From contig KV908491.1 in assembly GCA_002005505.1 (NCBI GenBank), forward strand, positions 114,841-142,340: a DNA stretch of 27,500 bases. Direction: 5' to 3'. This DNA is from Botryococcus braunii. Taxonomy: Eukaryota; Chlorophyta; Trebouxiophyceae. The notes below the pieces were generated by a model that was given only the letters and a program-made list of their open reading frames with translations, had not been told where the DNA came from and made no database searches. Made by a program: the position numbers and the translations under genes. Positions 1 through 10,029 of this stretch are shown in pieces (the stretch's first letter is position 1; the number at the start of each line of letters is the position of its first letter).

Positions 1-139
1 CCATCGTCCATAACTTCGCAGACCCCATGCATACAATACCCCGGAAATCTGTCGTCCCATTTATTAAGATTAACAACCACACATTGAACTGAGGTAGACT
101 ATGGTGAACTGCGTCAATGACGTCCTTCATAAAGAATGA

Positions 140-185
140 ATCGCATGCGCATTCCAGTATGTGGATCGCATGCGCATTCCAGTAT
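140..185. repeat. 21-bp direct repeat, two copies
   Basis: A 21-base unit containing the palindrome GCATGC is present at 140-160 and again, identical, at 165-185, a period of 25. No function is apparent. Confidence 0.8.
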
Positions 186-1904
186 CCCATCTCTTGTAAC
201 CTGCAAGATGGCTTGACGGCTTCAAAAAAAATTTTGCATTTGTGATTCTGTTCATGACATTCGTTGCAAGACTTCATTGCTGGGTGCATCATTCTTGATC
301 GCCTTGACACTGTCATGGGTGTTCTGGTGCGCACTGGGCTGGGGGAAGAGCACAGCACTTTGTTTTGCGCCAGTATTTCCTTGGCATCAAACAACAAGGT
401 GTTCTTGTTAAGTTTTTAGAATGTCAGGAGTATGCCAAAAGGATGTCTCCTCCGTTTCAAGGAGGTGTTTATCTGAATGGGCAGTACAGAACGAGATGTA
501 ATGTACAGCATGTACTGCATCTGCGAACGATCCCAAAGACAACTTTAAGGACAGCATTGGTAGCCTTTCCCTGGGGGCCGGAGGGTGGTGGTGGATCATG
601 TGGGTGCCGGTTGGACTGGGGGACTCGGGCATATGGCTCAGGCTTCTCCCTCAATGGTGTTTGGCCCAGTACCTCTGGGACAAACATCCGCACTTTTTCC
701 ACATGGCCGATCAATGGTGGTAGCCCGGTACCCCTGAGATAAACACCCTCAATCCTTTAAACAGACTAAACTCACGCAGGCTTTCAAATCTGTGTTGAAC
801 GCAACGTACATAGGTTTTGGGGCCTTCAGCCTTACCTTGACTATCCAGTGTGCCAGGAATGATGTCCGTTGCCTGGTACTACGTTGGAGGGTGTCCATAT
901 TAAGACCGTAGCTTGTGTCTTTGCTTATATTGGTATTGCCGAACACTTTTCTCAGGAAAGTCTTCTTCCTGTAGTTTGTTATCTTTATGAGCCATATCTA
1001 CGACCGCTTGTCCTTCTAGTGTTGATCCTTCTTAGCAGTGGCCTTGCCTTTGCATGCTGCTTTGCCTACTGTTTCAGTTATGTACTGCAACATCACCCCT
1101 GGGGTGTGTGGCTACTGCAGCGTCCTCTAGGTACTCAACTACTGTCCTCATACTGAATTTCAAGTTTTGCCTTAGGTCTACTAGTTGTGCTTGCCCTGTT
1201 TCAAAGACCTCTACGTACTATCCACAGCTCAAATGCTAGCCTACCTCCCTCAAGCCTTATCCACTGCCGGCGATGCAGCTTGCAGTGCTGAAAAGCATAG
1301 TTATTGAAAGTTTGTAGCAGCCGGCTCACCCAATGGCCCCTTTTGGTTGTCCCATCCTCTCCCTTCTTCTTAAGCGGTTGGTTGTGGCTTGACTTGTACT
1401 TCTACGTGTAGTCATTACGTCGTCCTTGTCGTCGGTGGACCACCTTGTCTATTGTGTTGGGCAGTACATGCCAGCCGGTACGAGTACTGGTGTGCCCTCA
1501 GGAGACGTCTTGAAGTGGCCATGTGTTCTGATTTCTCGCGTATTGTTGTGTATGCTGATATATATCTACACTTGCGTTTGGGTTCTATGGTTGCTAGATC
1601 CAGAACTTTCCACATGGTTCGACATCTGTGTTGGGGAAGGTTGCTGGTGCCGGCGGGAATCGGGACTACACAGGCTGCATGTTTGGAGATGCACTCTGCT
1701 ATCAACCGGTCTTTCTATGGGACACATTTTGCATGCTCTAGATTTTAAATTGGAATCAAATGCATTTATTTTTGGACTTAACTCCCAAAAGTACCAACGT
1801 TGGTACTGTGAGGCAGCTGCTGATCTCGTAGCCAGCTGAAACTTTATCTTGTCCATCCATATAAGTTTCCTAGGCTTTGTTTGTACTTATGTTGTTTACA
1901 TTTG

Positions 1905-1980
1905 CAGTATTATATAGTTATTCAGTATAATTATTCAGTATAATAATTATGCAGTATAATATAATTATATGCTGAATATA
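1905..1980. repeat. AT-rich imperfect tandem repeat
   Basis: Variants of the word CAGTATAAT recur four to five times within about 75 bases, making the most AT-rich stretch of the first 3 kb. It is probably simple-sequence DNA. Confidence 0.6.
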
Positions 1981-2044
1981 TGCTTGACTGCTTATGTGCT
2001 ACATGTATGTTCGAGTCAATTCAGTGCTAAACACCTCGCATTTT

Positions 2045-2082
2045 ACACCTCAATTAAGTGTTCAACACCTCAATTAAGTGTT
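2045..2082. repeat. 18-bp tandem repeat, two copies
   Basis: The unit ACACCTCAATTAAGTGTT occurs at 2045-2062 and 2065-2082. Part-copies of the same word (ACACCTC, ACACC) flank it on both sides. Confidence 0.8.
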
Positions 2083-3432
2083 TTACACCACCCAATCTGT
2101 CCTTCACCTCCAATGATGCACTCACCCTTGTGCATTGTGCCTGCTGTGTGGGTCTCTTTTCAATCTACTTGCCTTTTTTTGTGTCAGTGAGTGCCTTTTG
2201 CCTTGCTAAAAACGTTGCAGATTTCTAATTCTTCCGTGATTATGTTACAGGTGGAAGCGAGCCTGTGGAGCTACATTTTTTAAGGCTTGCAGGAGCACGA
2301 TTGATACCAGAAACGATGTCGCACGCGCAGGGCAACTCCTTTTGGCCGCCGGGCCTTGGTTCTTCTTCGGAATTGGATTGCATAAGAGGAAGTCACACCC
2401 CGGGGGTGATTCATGTTCCCTCCCTGGCACCGCAGTCCAACCCGGTTGGCCCGTTATGTGTGTCAAATGGTAACCCCTCCCAACTGGTAGGGGAAAGCAT
2501 CTTGGAGCGGCTACCGAATGCATATGGAACAATTTGGTAGAGGAAGCCATGAAGTGATCGTGGCGAGGCTGCGTCATATTTCTGTGCAGCGACCCACCAG
2601 GTCAGTTCATGGACCGTATCATGCGGCAAATGGTTTGGAGTGAGGCGTGTTCTTTTCTTTGGGGGGGGGGGGGGGTTAACCCCATCTTGCATGAACGTCC
2701 CAGTTTGCCTTTTGCCTTTTGTAGGCTCAACACACTGACCTACGTTGATCTGAAGCCGTGCACAGGTACTTCGGATTGGGTTAAGAAGTTGTGAAACAGC
2801 CGGTGTACCAGCCAGTTAACTGCCGTGCTGACAATTCTGTTCGTCTTCTTCATGTTACAACAGATTGCATTACCGCGTATAACGATGACGTGCACGGGTT
2901 CTTTGTGTTCGCGAATCAGCATCGGCATGCCATCGGCATGCTAGGAACCAAGAAGCAGTGTTGGCAAATTGTACGGAAGTCCGGGCATTAATGCCCACGG
3001 ATCTGCTACGGATGTACGGATTGCAATTCCGTAAAACAAGGTAATGTGCCAAAATGTTATGGCAATCAGCGGAAGAGTATTTGACTGAGGCAAAGAGATC
3101 CGTTCATGAAGACGAAGATAGCGACTGATTACAATGCGTGAAGTTCTCGTCTTAAATGCGACGCAGAGCGGCCAATTATAGAATGTACGCGTTCATCTAA
3201 GTATATATGAAAACCAGAGAGAACTGTACGGGATCTCCCCATGCACGCATATGAAGTACAAGGTAATGGTTGTCTTTACACAAAACGTGTCAGGGGGGTA
3301 ATATATTGTCTTCGTGCAAACATCTACATTAACATGTACACCCTTATGAATCTACCAGATCTGGGGCAGAATGCAGCGATTCCTATCTGGATTCAGCCTT
3401 GCAGTACACCAACAACTCGCCGGTGTATCTGT

Positions 3433-3866
3433 ATTGAGAGTACTTGGTGGTGTTCACAGGTAAATATACGTAAACCATTTGTAACGAGTCGATGGGGTGT
3501 GGAATGCATCTGGGCTTCGAGCTCCAAGCTGAATAGTGTTTGCTCTGTATTGAAGGACTGCTTGATATACTGCTGTCACACTCATTTCAATACAGGAGCT
3601 GCATTGCTTGTATCTTACTGTTGTGCAAACAGTAAGGCTATTTGTGTGTGACGAGTTACACACTGGTTATAGCGATTGGTTGGGAGTAGCCATTAAACTC
3701 CTGGGACTGCTGAAGGGCCAAGGGTGTCCTGATCGGAGAGCAGTCGGCAGATATAGACGGCAGTGCGAGCACTGGTCTATATAGACATTGAGAGTACTTG
3801 GTGGTGTTCACAGGAAGTGACCCTCTGACGGCATACGTACCGCTGACAGTTACGGCATCCTCCAAC
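3433..3866 (+). pseudogene. spliced copy A of a non-coding transcript unit (retrocopy-like)
   Basis: This stretch is the inverted counterpart of 9623-10056, with about seven differences in 434 bases. Read on the plus strand it holds 27 bases of block E4 (3433-3459), a 29-base spacer beginning GT and ending AG (3460-3488), then blocks E1-E2-E3-E4 joined without introns (3489-3813), then 53 bases called E5 (3814-3866). The same blocks at 10030-10667 are separated by three GT-AG introns, which are exactly absent here. The copy starts inside E4, as a 5'-truncated reverse transcript would, but no poly(A) tail or target duplication is visible. All three sense frames have stops, so the unit looks non-coding or decayed. 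I infer either retroposition or duplication of an already spliced copy. Confidence 0.65.
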
Positions 3867-4264
3867 GAATACACTACAGTGTCAATGTATTGTTGAGTTG
3901 TGAACATACATTATATAGAATGCCTTGTGCTTTATGTGATCTTCAAATGTACATTATTAGGATACGGGTCCACTATCCACATAAGGTACCTCGAGACGCG
4001 TTCGGATGAGGTCTATTTCGAACATAAGGTACAATCTGATCTAGATTACGCGTTAGTGTGAAAGGACTATTAAAGCTGCGATCACCGCATAGTCGAGCAA
4101 CTGATTTGGAAAGATACTTGGCACATAAGGATGCCAGTCTTGTTCATGCAGTTGCATGTGTCTAAAGAGCAGACAGTCGTCAAGGACTGTAGCTGGAGAG
4201 GCACGAACTTACGACCTGTCTGCTTGCTTACAGGATACGCCACTGCCCATAACCTTTTACATGT

Positions 4265-4475
4265 ATGTTGCGGAGGTTCAGTGAGCTTGAAACTCACCAC
4301 ACGCTTTGGCGCGACGTCAGGTTTAAATCAATCAGACAGTGAGGATGCATTCAATGCTGCTACCAAAACACGTTCTACTGTCTTAACAGCAAATCCAATA
4401 GCTATAGGTATAGCAATGAAAAGATGCAAGTTCAACTTGCTTCACAGCGACAGGATGCTCGGACGTGGCTCATGA
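4265..4475. repeat. direct repeat, copy 1
   Basis: This pairs with 4775-5081. Shared landmarks are TGTTGCGGAGG at the left end, TTTGGCGCGACGTCAGGTTT in the middle and CGTGGCTCATGA at the right end. By eye the copies agree at very roughly 85% where they align. This copy lacks about 100 bases present in the other between the first two landmarks. Confidence 0.75.
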
Positions 4476-4774
4476 AGGCCAACTAAAGAATCTTACATAT
4501 GACTTCATTAACAGTTGTCACACTTCCACAATCTAAACGACTGATAGATTGTATCTCACATGTACTAAATTCATGAAAACTTGGCAGATAAACTTCGTGC
4601 CAGACATGTGTCCCGACACGATCGTTCTCCTTTATGGTAAAACAGCATAACTTGTGATTGTCAACAATCATCTAAACACACAGCGGGTATACGGGATACG
4701 TATCTAATCAAATAACAACTACATTCAATATATTTATATATACCTGGAATGTCCACAACAGAGGTGTCAATATG

Positions 4775-5081
4775 TGTTGCGGAGGTCAGTGAGATTGAAC
4801 CTCAACACACCTATTACCGCCAACACTGCGTTTTAGCCACTCGCAACTTGCAATACTGTAAACACATTTGTATTCAAGAGCCTGGTGCTTCTGCTCAGTG
4901 TTTTCGGATGGAACATACCCTTTGGCGCGACGTCAGGTTTGAATCAATCAGACAGGGAAGAGCGCCATTCAATGCTGCTACCAAAACATGTTCTACTGTC
5001 TTAACAGCAATTTCAACAGCAATGACAAGATGCAAGTTCAATTTGCTTCACAACGACAGGACGCTCGAACGTGGCTCATGA
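4775..5081. repeat. direct repeat, copy 2 with ~100-bp extra segment
   Basis: Second copy of the 4265-4475 unit. About 100 extra bases lie near 4815-4918; they begin CT and end CC, so unlike the 10-kb case they do not look like a clean intron on either strand. Confidence 0.75.
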
Positions 5082-5365
5082 GGATGGCCTTCATGATCAT
5101 AAAGGCCAAGCAAAGAATGCCAGAGCTGACACTCCGAGCACTTTAATGTCCGACCGTGTTTTGGCGCCTAGGGGACTCGATAACAGTTGGGGCCCCTCAG
5201 GTCTCCAGTACAGAATACCCTTAGATTGACATGCTAATAGTTCTGATGAGTCCTAGTCAGTTCATTTAGGATCACACGGTGTGACTCACACCTTGTTCAC
5301 CCAAAGCAATACACTGACGTGGCGCCACGTGCGCGTCAGCCGGCCGTCTGAGAATTTGTTTGACT

Positions 5366-5389
5366 GACCTCGAATACGTGTTCGAGGTC
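5366..5389. repeat. inverted repeat, 9-bp arms
   Basis: GACCTCGAA (5366-5374) and TTCGAGGTC (5381-5389) are perfect reverse complements around the six-base loop TACGTG. It could form a cruciform or bind a dimeric protein; no gene context supports either. Confidence 0.7.
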
Positions 5390-5640
5390 CAAAAACAAAA
5401 GCTACGAGATGCCACGTGCACATTACTGAGTGCTTCCTAACAATGCTGCAATTAGTCAATGTGTTCCCGCTCCTAACACTCTACGGAGTTGCATAAGGTG
5501 AAATTCCGTCTATCATAGAGATATGTCACTTCACAGCCAAGTTCCTAGCACTAGCTGGAAGTCGCATGCAGTTATTACACCTAGGACACAACAGTGTTGT
5601 GCCTGCCAAGTCAGCCTGGAAGGCATGACTGTTGTGCCCG

Positions 5641-5654
5641 TGATCACGTGATCA
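5641..5654. repeat. 14-bp perfect palindrome
   Basis: TGATCACGTGATCA reads the same on both strands and contains the core CACGTG. Confidence 0.8.
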
Positions 5655-5683
5655 GTCAGAAGAATACCTCTGAATAAGTCCAT

Positions 5684-5790
5684 CAGTAAGTCTCCATAGG
5701 TTATTACCTAACCTAGGGTATTACCTATAGGTAGAGTAGCTGCAACAGTAAGTCTCGATAGGTTATTACCTAATCTAGGTTATTACCTAC
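5684..5790. repeat. 62-bp tandem duplication
   Basis: Two units begin CAGTAAGTCTC at 5684 and 5746. Both continue with TAGGTTATTACCTAA and end in a TTACCTA word. The second unit is shorter at its right end. Confidence 0.7.
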
Positions 5791-6239
5791 AACAAAAATT
5801 GCTAATAACCCAGATGATCATATTGGTTATACAGTCTCATAACATTCTCATGAGATCAACCCAGGCCATCCAGAATCGCTGTTCTAGCTAGATTAGCTAT
5901 GGCCTTGCTATGTTAGCACCAAGTCCAATCTATGGACGTGCAGGTCCCGAGTATTTAGCCCCCTCATTGAGGGGCCCTCAACGACCTCAATGGGTTTGCC
6001 GTCGCATAAAACTGTAATCGATGAGGGTGCGGCGGAATTTCCAAAGAGAGAGATTCTATCTCGAAGGTCAAAAATCTTTCTAACTTTCCCATTTCAAATC
6101 TATTAACCATGTCGCGGATGGCTTGACCACCTGTATAGGATACAATTTCTTCAATCCCATCTTCTCCGGTTAGAAGGTGTGCTCCCCGAAGCCCCGTCGG
6201 GGCCTACGTTCAAAATATGTGTCTTTTACCTGTTCAATT

Positions 6240-7280
6240 TCATATTCATTGCCATGCACCAATTTTGAGTAGCATCAATGAGCACTTGGAGGTCCTCTAG
6301 AGGAGAGATCTTGACTTGAAGCCAGAATTCTTCGCTTCAAAGCGTGAAGTCATCTGCATGTCCGAAGGTATCTATGACTGTTTCATCCAACAGCGGCATA
6401 CCAGTACCGGGACAACGAGCGTGGAGGTATCTAAGGAGGCCATCCGCCAACGCCTCAAAAAATGTGAACCTAAGGGGACATCCTTGCAACTGTGGAACCC
6501 CCATAGTAGACAAGACTAGTACTGCCGGGCCATGCCTACCCCTAGTTTAATGCCAAGACGTGTACTATCTACTGTAAGACACGGACGGAATGGATATGAG
6601 ACGATCGAAGCTTGTTACAAGGGTTGAACCCGTATTGCAACTATGAATAGTTGTATGAATGTCGGCTCCACCCACAAGGCCCTGGCCTCCAGAAGGTTCG
6701 GATTACCACCAGATGGAGTACCGTAACGACCCCTGGATGGCAGACACAGGATCGACACGAACCCGGGTTGGAACCGCCGACACGTATACGTGGCCAAGCC
6801 CCAATACATGTTCACCACTTCGAAGTACATAAGGAGACCGTTACATCTAGCGTAGCTTGCAAGGCCTGGAGGAAGGTGCTAGGCAACCCAAGTTTGTCCA
6901 AATTTGTCCACTAGTAGACTCTAAAGTCATCCATAGCTGTGGGCGATCTACTCTGTCATATGCCTCGGAAAAATCCAGAAATGCGATGAACAGAGGTTAA
7001 TCCCCGAGTGCCGCGTCGATGGATAGACGTTTATCCGATAGTGCACAATGAACAACTGATGTGCCATCAATAATTCCGGTCTAAAGCTTGTTCGACAGTC
7101 CACCCCGAGTCTGAGGGTCTCGGGTTTGCTACAGTACCATATATTCGCATAAGCGGGTCCCCCTACTGCAATAGGGCGGTGATTACTCGTGTCGAAAGGG
7201 TCCCACCGCTTAAATTCAGGTGTAACCAAACATATGTTTTCCTCTGCCGGGGTCGTCCCTTGTTGAAACGCCATGTTAGA
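6240..7280 (-). pseudogene. decayed LINE (non-LTR) reverse transcriptase fragment
   Basis: Read on the minus strand, frames broken by shifts and stops carry the ordered motifs of a LINE reverse transcriptase. Near 7160-7230 there is TPEFKRWDPFDTSNHRPIAV, equivalent to the usual F-K-x-G-D...N-Y-R-P-I-A finger motif. Near 7050-7090 is a degenerate FRP...HQLF segment. At about 6915-6990 is LFIAFLDFSEAYDRVD, motif A with its catalytic Asp and the LINE-typical AYDxV. Near 6355-6375 is FGHADDFTL, a degenerate form of the YADD catalytic box. At 6240-6310 is LEDLQVLIDATQNWC, the usual following helix. No endonuclease domain or poly(A) end is visible. The order is right and the frame is lost, so this is a fossil. 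The LINE clade cannot be assigned by eye. Confidence 0.75.
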
Positions 7281-7335
7281 GATGTCTATTATGATTGGGC
7301 TAAGAAGATGGCACCCTTAGCACCTCCAGGGGCCT

Positions 7336-7450
7336 AGCTCCCTGCAGGGAGCTGAGAATATCGAAATATTTCTCTCACAGCCCAGGGATCGTATATATGG
7401 CGCTATATAGCGCTATTCTATCTTAGGGAAATCGCTAGCCAAGGGCTAGC
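7336..7450. repeat. cluster of perfect palindromes
   Basis: Within 115 bases there are an 18-bp palindrome AGCTCCCTGCAGGGAGCT (7336-7353), a 10-bp palindrome GAAATATTTC (7363-7372), a 14-bp palindrome GCGCTATATAGCGC (7400-7413) and GCTAGC arms at 7434-7439 and 7445-7450. The density is well above the rest of the window. Confidence 0.75.
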
Positions 7451-7652
7451 AAAGGGAAATATCGAAATAGCCAAGGGATCTCTCATTTGCAAGTGAGTTC
7501 ATGAAGTTGATCGATCGAAGATTGATATAAATATTGATATTTGACATTAATGCAAGTTCAATCTCTTCAATAGTAAATGGGGCAAGAAGGTCTTCAAAGA
7601 ATGAATTCATGTTTGTCACTGAGGTCACACGTATTTTACACTGCTTGTTACT

Positions 7653-7764
7653 TGTATCTGACATGAATGGTTCAGCCCTCTTATGCGATAGTCATTGAGT
7701 GTTGGCTTGGCTGGCAGAGTGTGTAGGGGGCTCTGCATGCGCGCGCGCGCGCGTGTGTGTGTGT

Positions 7765-7858
<94 letters not shown>

Positions 7859-7889
7859 GAATTGGGTGCTTGCTAGCTACTATCACTGC
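7653..7889. repeat. ~470-bp tandem duplication, unit 1 core
   Basis: This segment begins TGTATCTGACATGAATGG and contains TTGGCTGGCAGAGTGTGTAG, a GC/GT microsatellite and GCTAGCTACTATCACTGC. The same order recurs at 8127-8350, an offset of 474. Only a few bases outside the microsatellite differ, so the duplication is fairly recent and includes the microsatellite. Confidence 0.85.
7737..7857. repeat. (GC)n-(GT)n microsatellite
   Basis: About 8 GC dinucleotides run into about 50 GT dinucleotides with a single break (GTGG) near 7765. Alternating purine-pyrimidine DNA of this kind can adopt the Z form. Long open frames here are artefacts of the repeat. Confidence 0.95.
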
Positions 7890-7949
7890 TTGCTTGCAAG
7901 CTTACTGTCTCGCATACTTGCTTGCTTGTTGGCATGCTTGCTCGCTTTA

Positions 7950-8006
7950 AAGAAATTTCTTGATATTGCTTTAAAGAAATTTCTTGACGCTCCAAAGAAA
8001 TTTCTT
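7950..8006. repeat. three copies of palindrome AAGAAATTTCTT
   Basis: The 12-bp perfect palindrome occurs at 7950-7961, 7974-7985 and 7995-8006, each followed by GA, with spacings of 24 and 21 bases. It lies inside the spacer of the tandem duplication and is not seen beside the second unit. Confidence 0.85.
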
Positions 8007-8126
8007 GATATTGGGCTGGCTGCCAGGACTTGAAAGGCGGCGAGGAAAGCACACGACAATGAATGCGTCCGGTGGGATTCAGATTAATTTCCCAATGTCA
8101 CAAGTATTATCATACTGCTGTATCAT

Positions 8127-8350
<224 letters not shown>

Positions 8351-8535
8351 ATGCCTGCAGGAAAGCATGGGGTCCCATATATATGCGCTTGCTAACAAAT
8401 ACTATTTTTTTAATCGGTCTGATGCGTTTAACAAAGGCTCTCAAAGGGTGCAAAAATCTGAAGTTGCCCTCAAGGACTGTGCTACTCGAAACGGCATGAA
8501 CGTATACATGGAACAGAAATTCAGCAGTAGCAGAT

Positions 8536-8609
8536 GGTCTCGTGGTGTAGATGGTTATCACGTGAGATTAACACTCTCAAGGTCGCCGGATCGAGCCCGG
8601 CCGAGATCA
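8536..8609 (+). tRNA. tRNA-Val (anticodon AAC)
   Basis: The 74 bases fold as a standard tRNA. The acceptor stem GGTCTCG (8536-8542) pairs with CGAGATC (8602-8608) over seven positions including one G-T pair, followed by discriminator A. The D arm has GTG/CAC around TAGATGGTTAT. The anticodon stem TGAGA/TCTCA is perfect around the loop TTAACAC, giving anticodon AAC. The T stem GCCGG/CCGGC is perfect. There is no intron and no encoded CCA, as in eukaryotic nuclear genes, and a TTTT lies about 30 bases downstream as a possible RNA polymerase III stop. The T loop reads ATCGAGC, with A where nearly all tRNAs have T54. A tRNA-derived SINE head is the alternative, but no repeated body follows. Confidence 0.82.
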
Positions 8610-9622
8610 TGATTCCAGCGCATCGCACCATCCCCGTTCAGTTTTGCTTTATTCTGCTGTGCCTGCATAAGCAGGCTTTCCCCATGTTCTCAAAACGAAA
8701 TTTGTTTTGGGTAAGTACCTAGGATTAAATCCACATCTGATCTGTAAGGGTTTTCTCGGGCACCTCGTGTTTGAGGGCAAACGGTTTTCCGATCTGCGCT
8801 GTCGAAGTTCTTTCACTCACTAGTCTGGAATCATCCCTCACGAGTTGTGCCGAATTTCCTTCCAATACTCCCTCTCTGTCCGGCATGGTAGGACTGAATC
8901 CAATTATTCATGATTCCCAACGTTCTCTTAGGGTGCCGAGTCGGCATTGCCGACCACGAATCTCTGCCGGCACACCGCTGCAGGGACTGTCTTAAAGTTA
9001 TGCGAACTCATCTCTATTGGTTACTCTCAACCAAGTTTTCGCAAGAAGTATTCATTTTATGAGCGGTACGACAAGGAAAAAGTTTCTTGTGGTGGGAACT
9101 TGTGGTGAAACCCACCTAGGTAAGCGAGCGACAGATGTTGGCTTTGGGTCGATCAGGTTGCTAAAAGTCATAGTAAAGAGACAACAATTATGTGATCAGG
9201 ATTGCCTCATACTCACACGGTCACTCTCACTCATTATGCTCTAAATTGTAAGGACGCATCGATCGCCAACGCAAGATACTTTGTAAAAGTTAGTTTGCTT
9301 GTTTCTTCCTTTTTATACTCGAGGAACCGCAGCTTCGCTGATTCTGCAATGTCTAAAAAGACGGTGTAAGTCCAAGCTGACGATAGCACCTCTTAAAAGG
9401 ATCGAGCCATATGAACCATTACAAATATTTAGTCACACGTGATGCTAAAAATTCATGTGGTAGTACTACTTGTGTATGAACTGACGTGAGATGGGGGATG
9501 GCCCATCTCGGATGGGGGAGGGACCCTTACAGCTAACATAATGCTACACTTGAATGAGCACCGGATTGGTTGGGGGTGCGGGAAAAGATATGGGGGAATG
9601 CAGGGGTGGGTGTTGTGTATTA
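8610..9622. other. unassigned region, nothing recognised
   Basis: Short open frames only, the longest about 75 codons. No motif, repeat or RNA structure stands out except a small TGCCTGCATAAGCAGGC hairpin at about 8660-8676, downstream of the tRNA. Confidence 0.5.
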
Positions 9623-10029
9623 GTTGGAGGATGCCGTGACTGTAAGCGGTACGTATGCCGTCAGAGGATCACTTCCTGTGAACACCACCAAGTACTCTCA
9701 ATGTCTATATAGACCAGTGCTCGCACTGCCGTCTATATCTGCCGACTGCTCTCCGATCAGGACACCCTTGGCCCTTCAGCAGTCCCAGGAGTTTAATGGC
9801 TACTCCCAACCAATCGCTATAACCAGTGTGTAACTCGTCACACACAAATAGCCTAACTGTTCGCACAACAGTAACATACAAGCAATGCAGCTCCTGTATT
9901 GAAATGAATGTGACAGCAGTATATCAAGCAGTCCTTCAATACAGAGCAAACACTATTCAGCTTGGAGCTCGAAGCCCAGATGCATTCCACACCCCATCGA
10001 CTCGTTACAAATGGTTTACGTATATTTAC
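9623..10029 (-). pseudogene. spliced copy B of the non-coding transcript unit
   Basis: On the minus strand, blocks E1 (9894-10000), E2 (9815-9893), E3 (9743-9814) and E4 (9676-9742) are joined directly, followed by E5 (9623-9675). Each junction coincides to the base with an intron position in the adjacent copy C. The 325 bases of E1-E4 differ from copy C at one position by eye. A 29-base spacer (10001-10029), GT...AG on the minus strand, separates it from block E4 of copy C. No sense frame stays open. The arrangement fits a cDNA that recombined into its own locus, removing introns from the 3' repeat only. Confidence 0.7.

Larger units (their letters stand above)
1..3240. other. unassigned region, no gene recognised
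   Basis: I recognise no gene here. Open frames are short and overlap on both strands; the longest (about 1426-1839, +) begins at a TTG and resembles no family I know. A 3'-splice-like TTACAG at about 2245-2250 precedes a frame open to 2540, but I cannot join it to anything. A run of about 16 G lies near 2660-2676. Small tandem repeats in this stretch are listed separately. The DNA may be intergenic, intronic or old decayed repeats. Confidence 0.5.
3867..6239. other. unassigned region with small repeats
   Basis: No gene is recognised. The stretch contains a divergent direct repeat (4265-4475 and 4775-5081), several perfect palindromes around 5.3-5.7 kb and a two-unit tandem repeat at 5684-5790. 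CACGTG words cluster at 5320-5420 and 5641-5654. They would be G-boxes if a promoter were here, but no adjacent gene supports that. Confidence 0.5.

Noticed and set aside
1426..1839. 137-codon plus-strand frame as a gene
   Set aside because: It starts at TTG, overlaps other frames of similar length on both strands and shows no known motif.
4131..5081. Two plus-strand frames ending NLLH...GS as a duplicated gene
   Set aside because: The similarity follows a DNA repeat and continues outside the frames; indels between copies are not multiples of three throughout.
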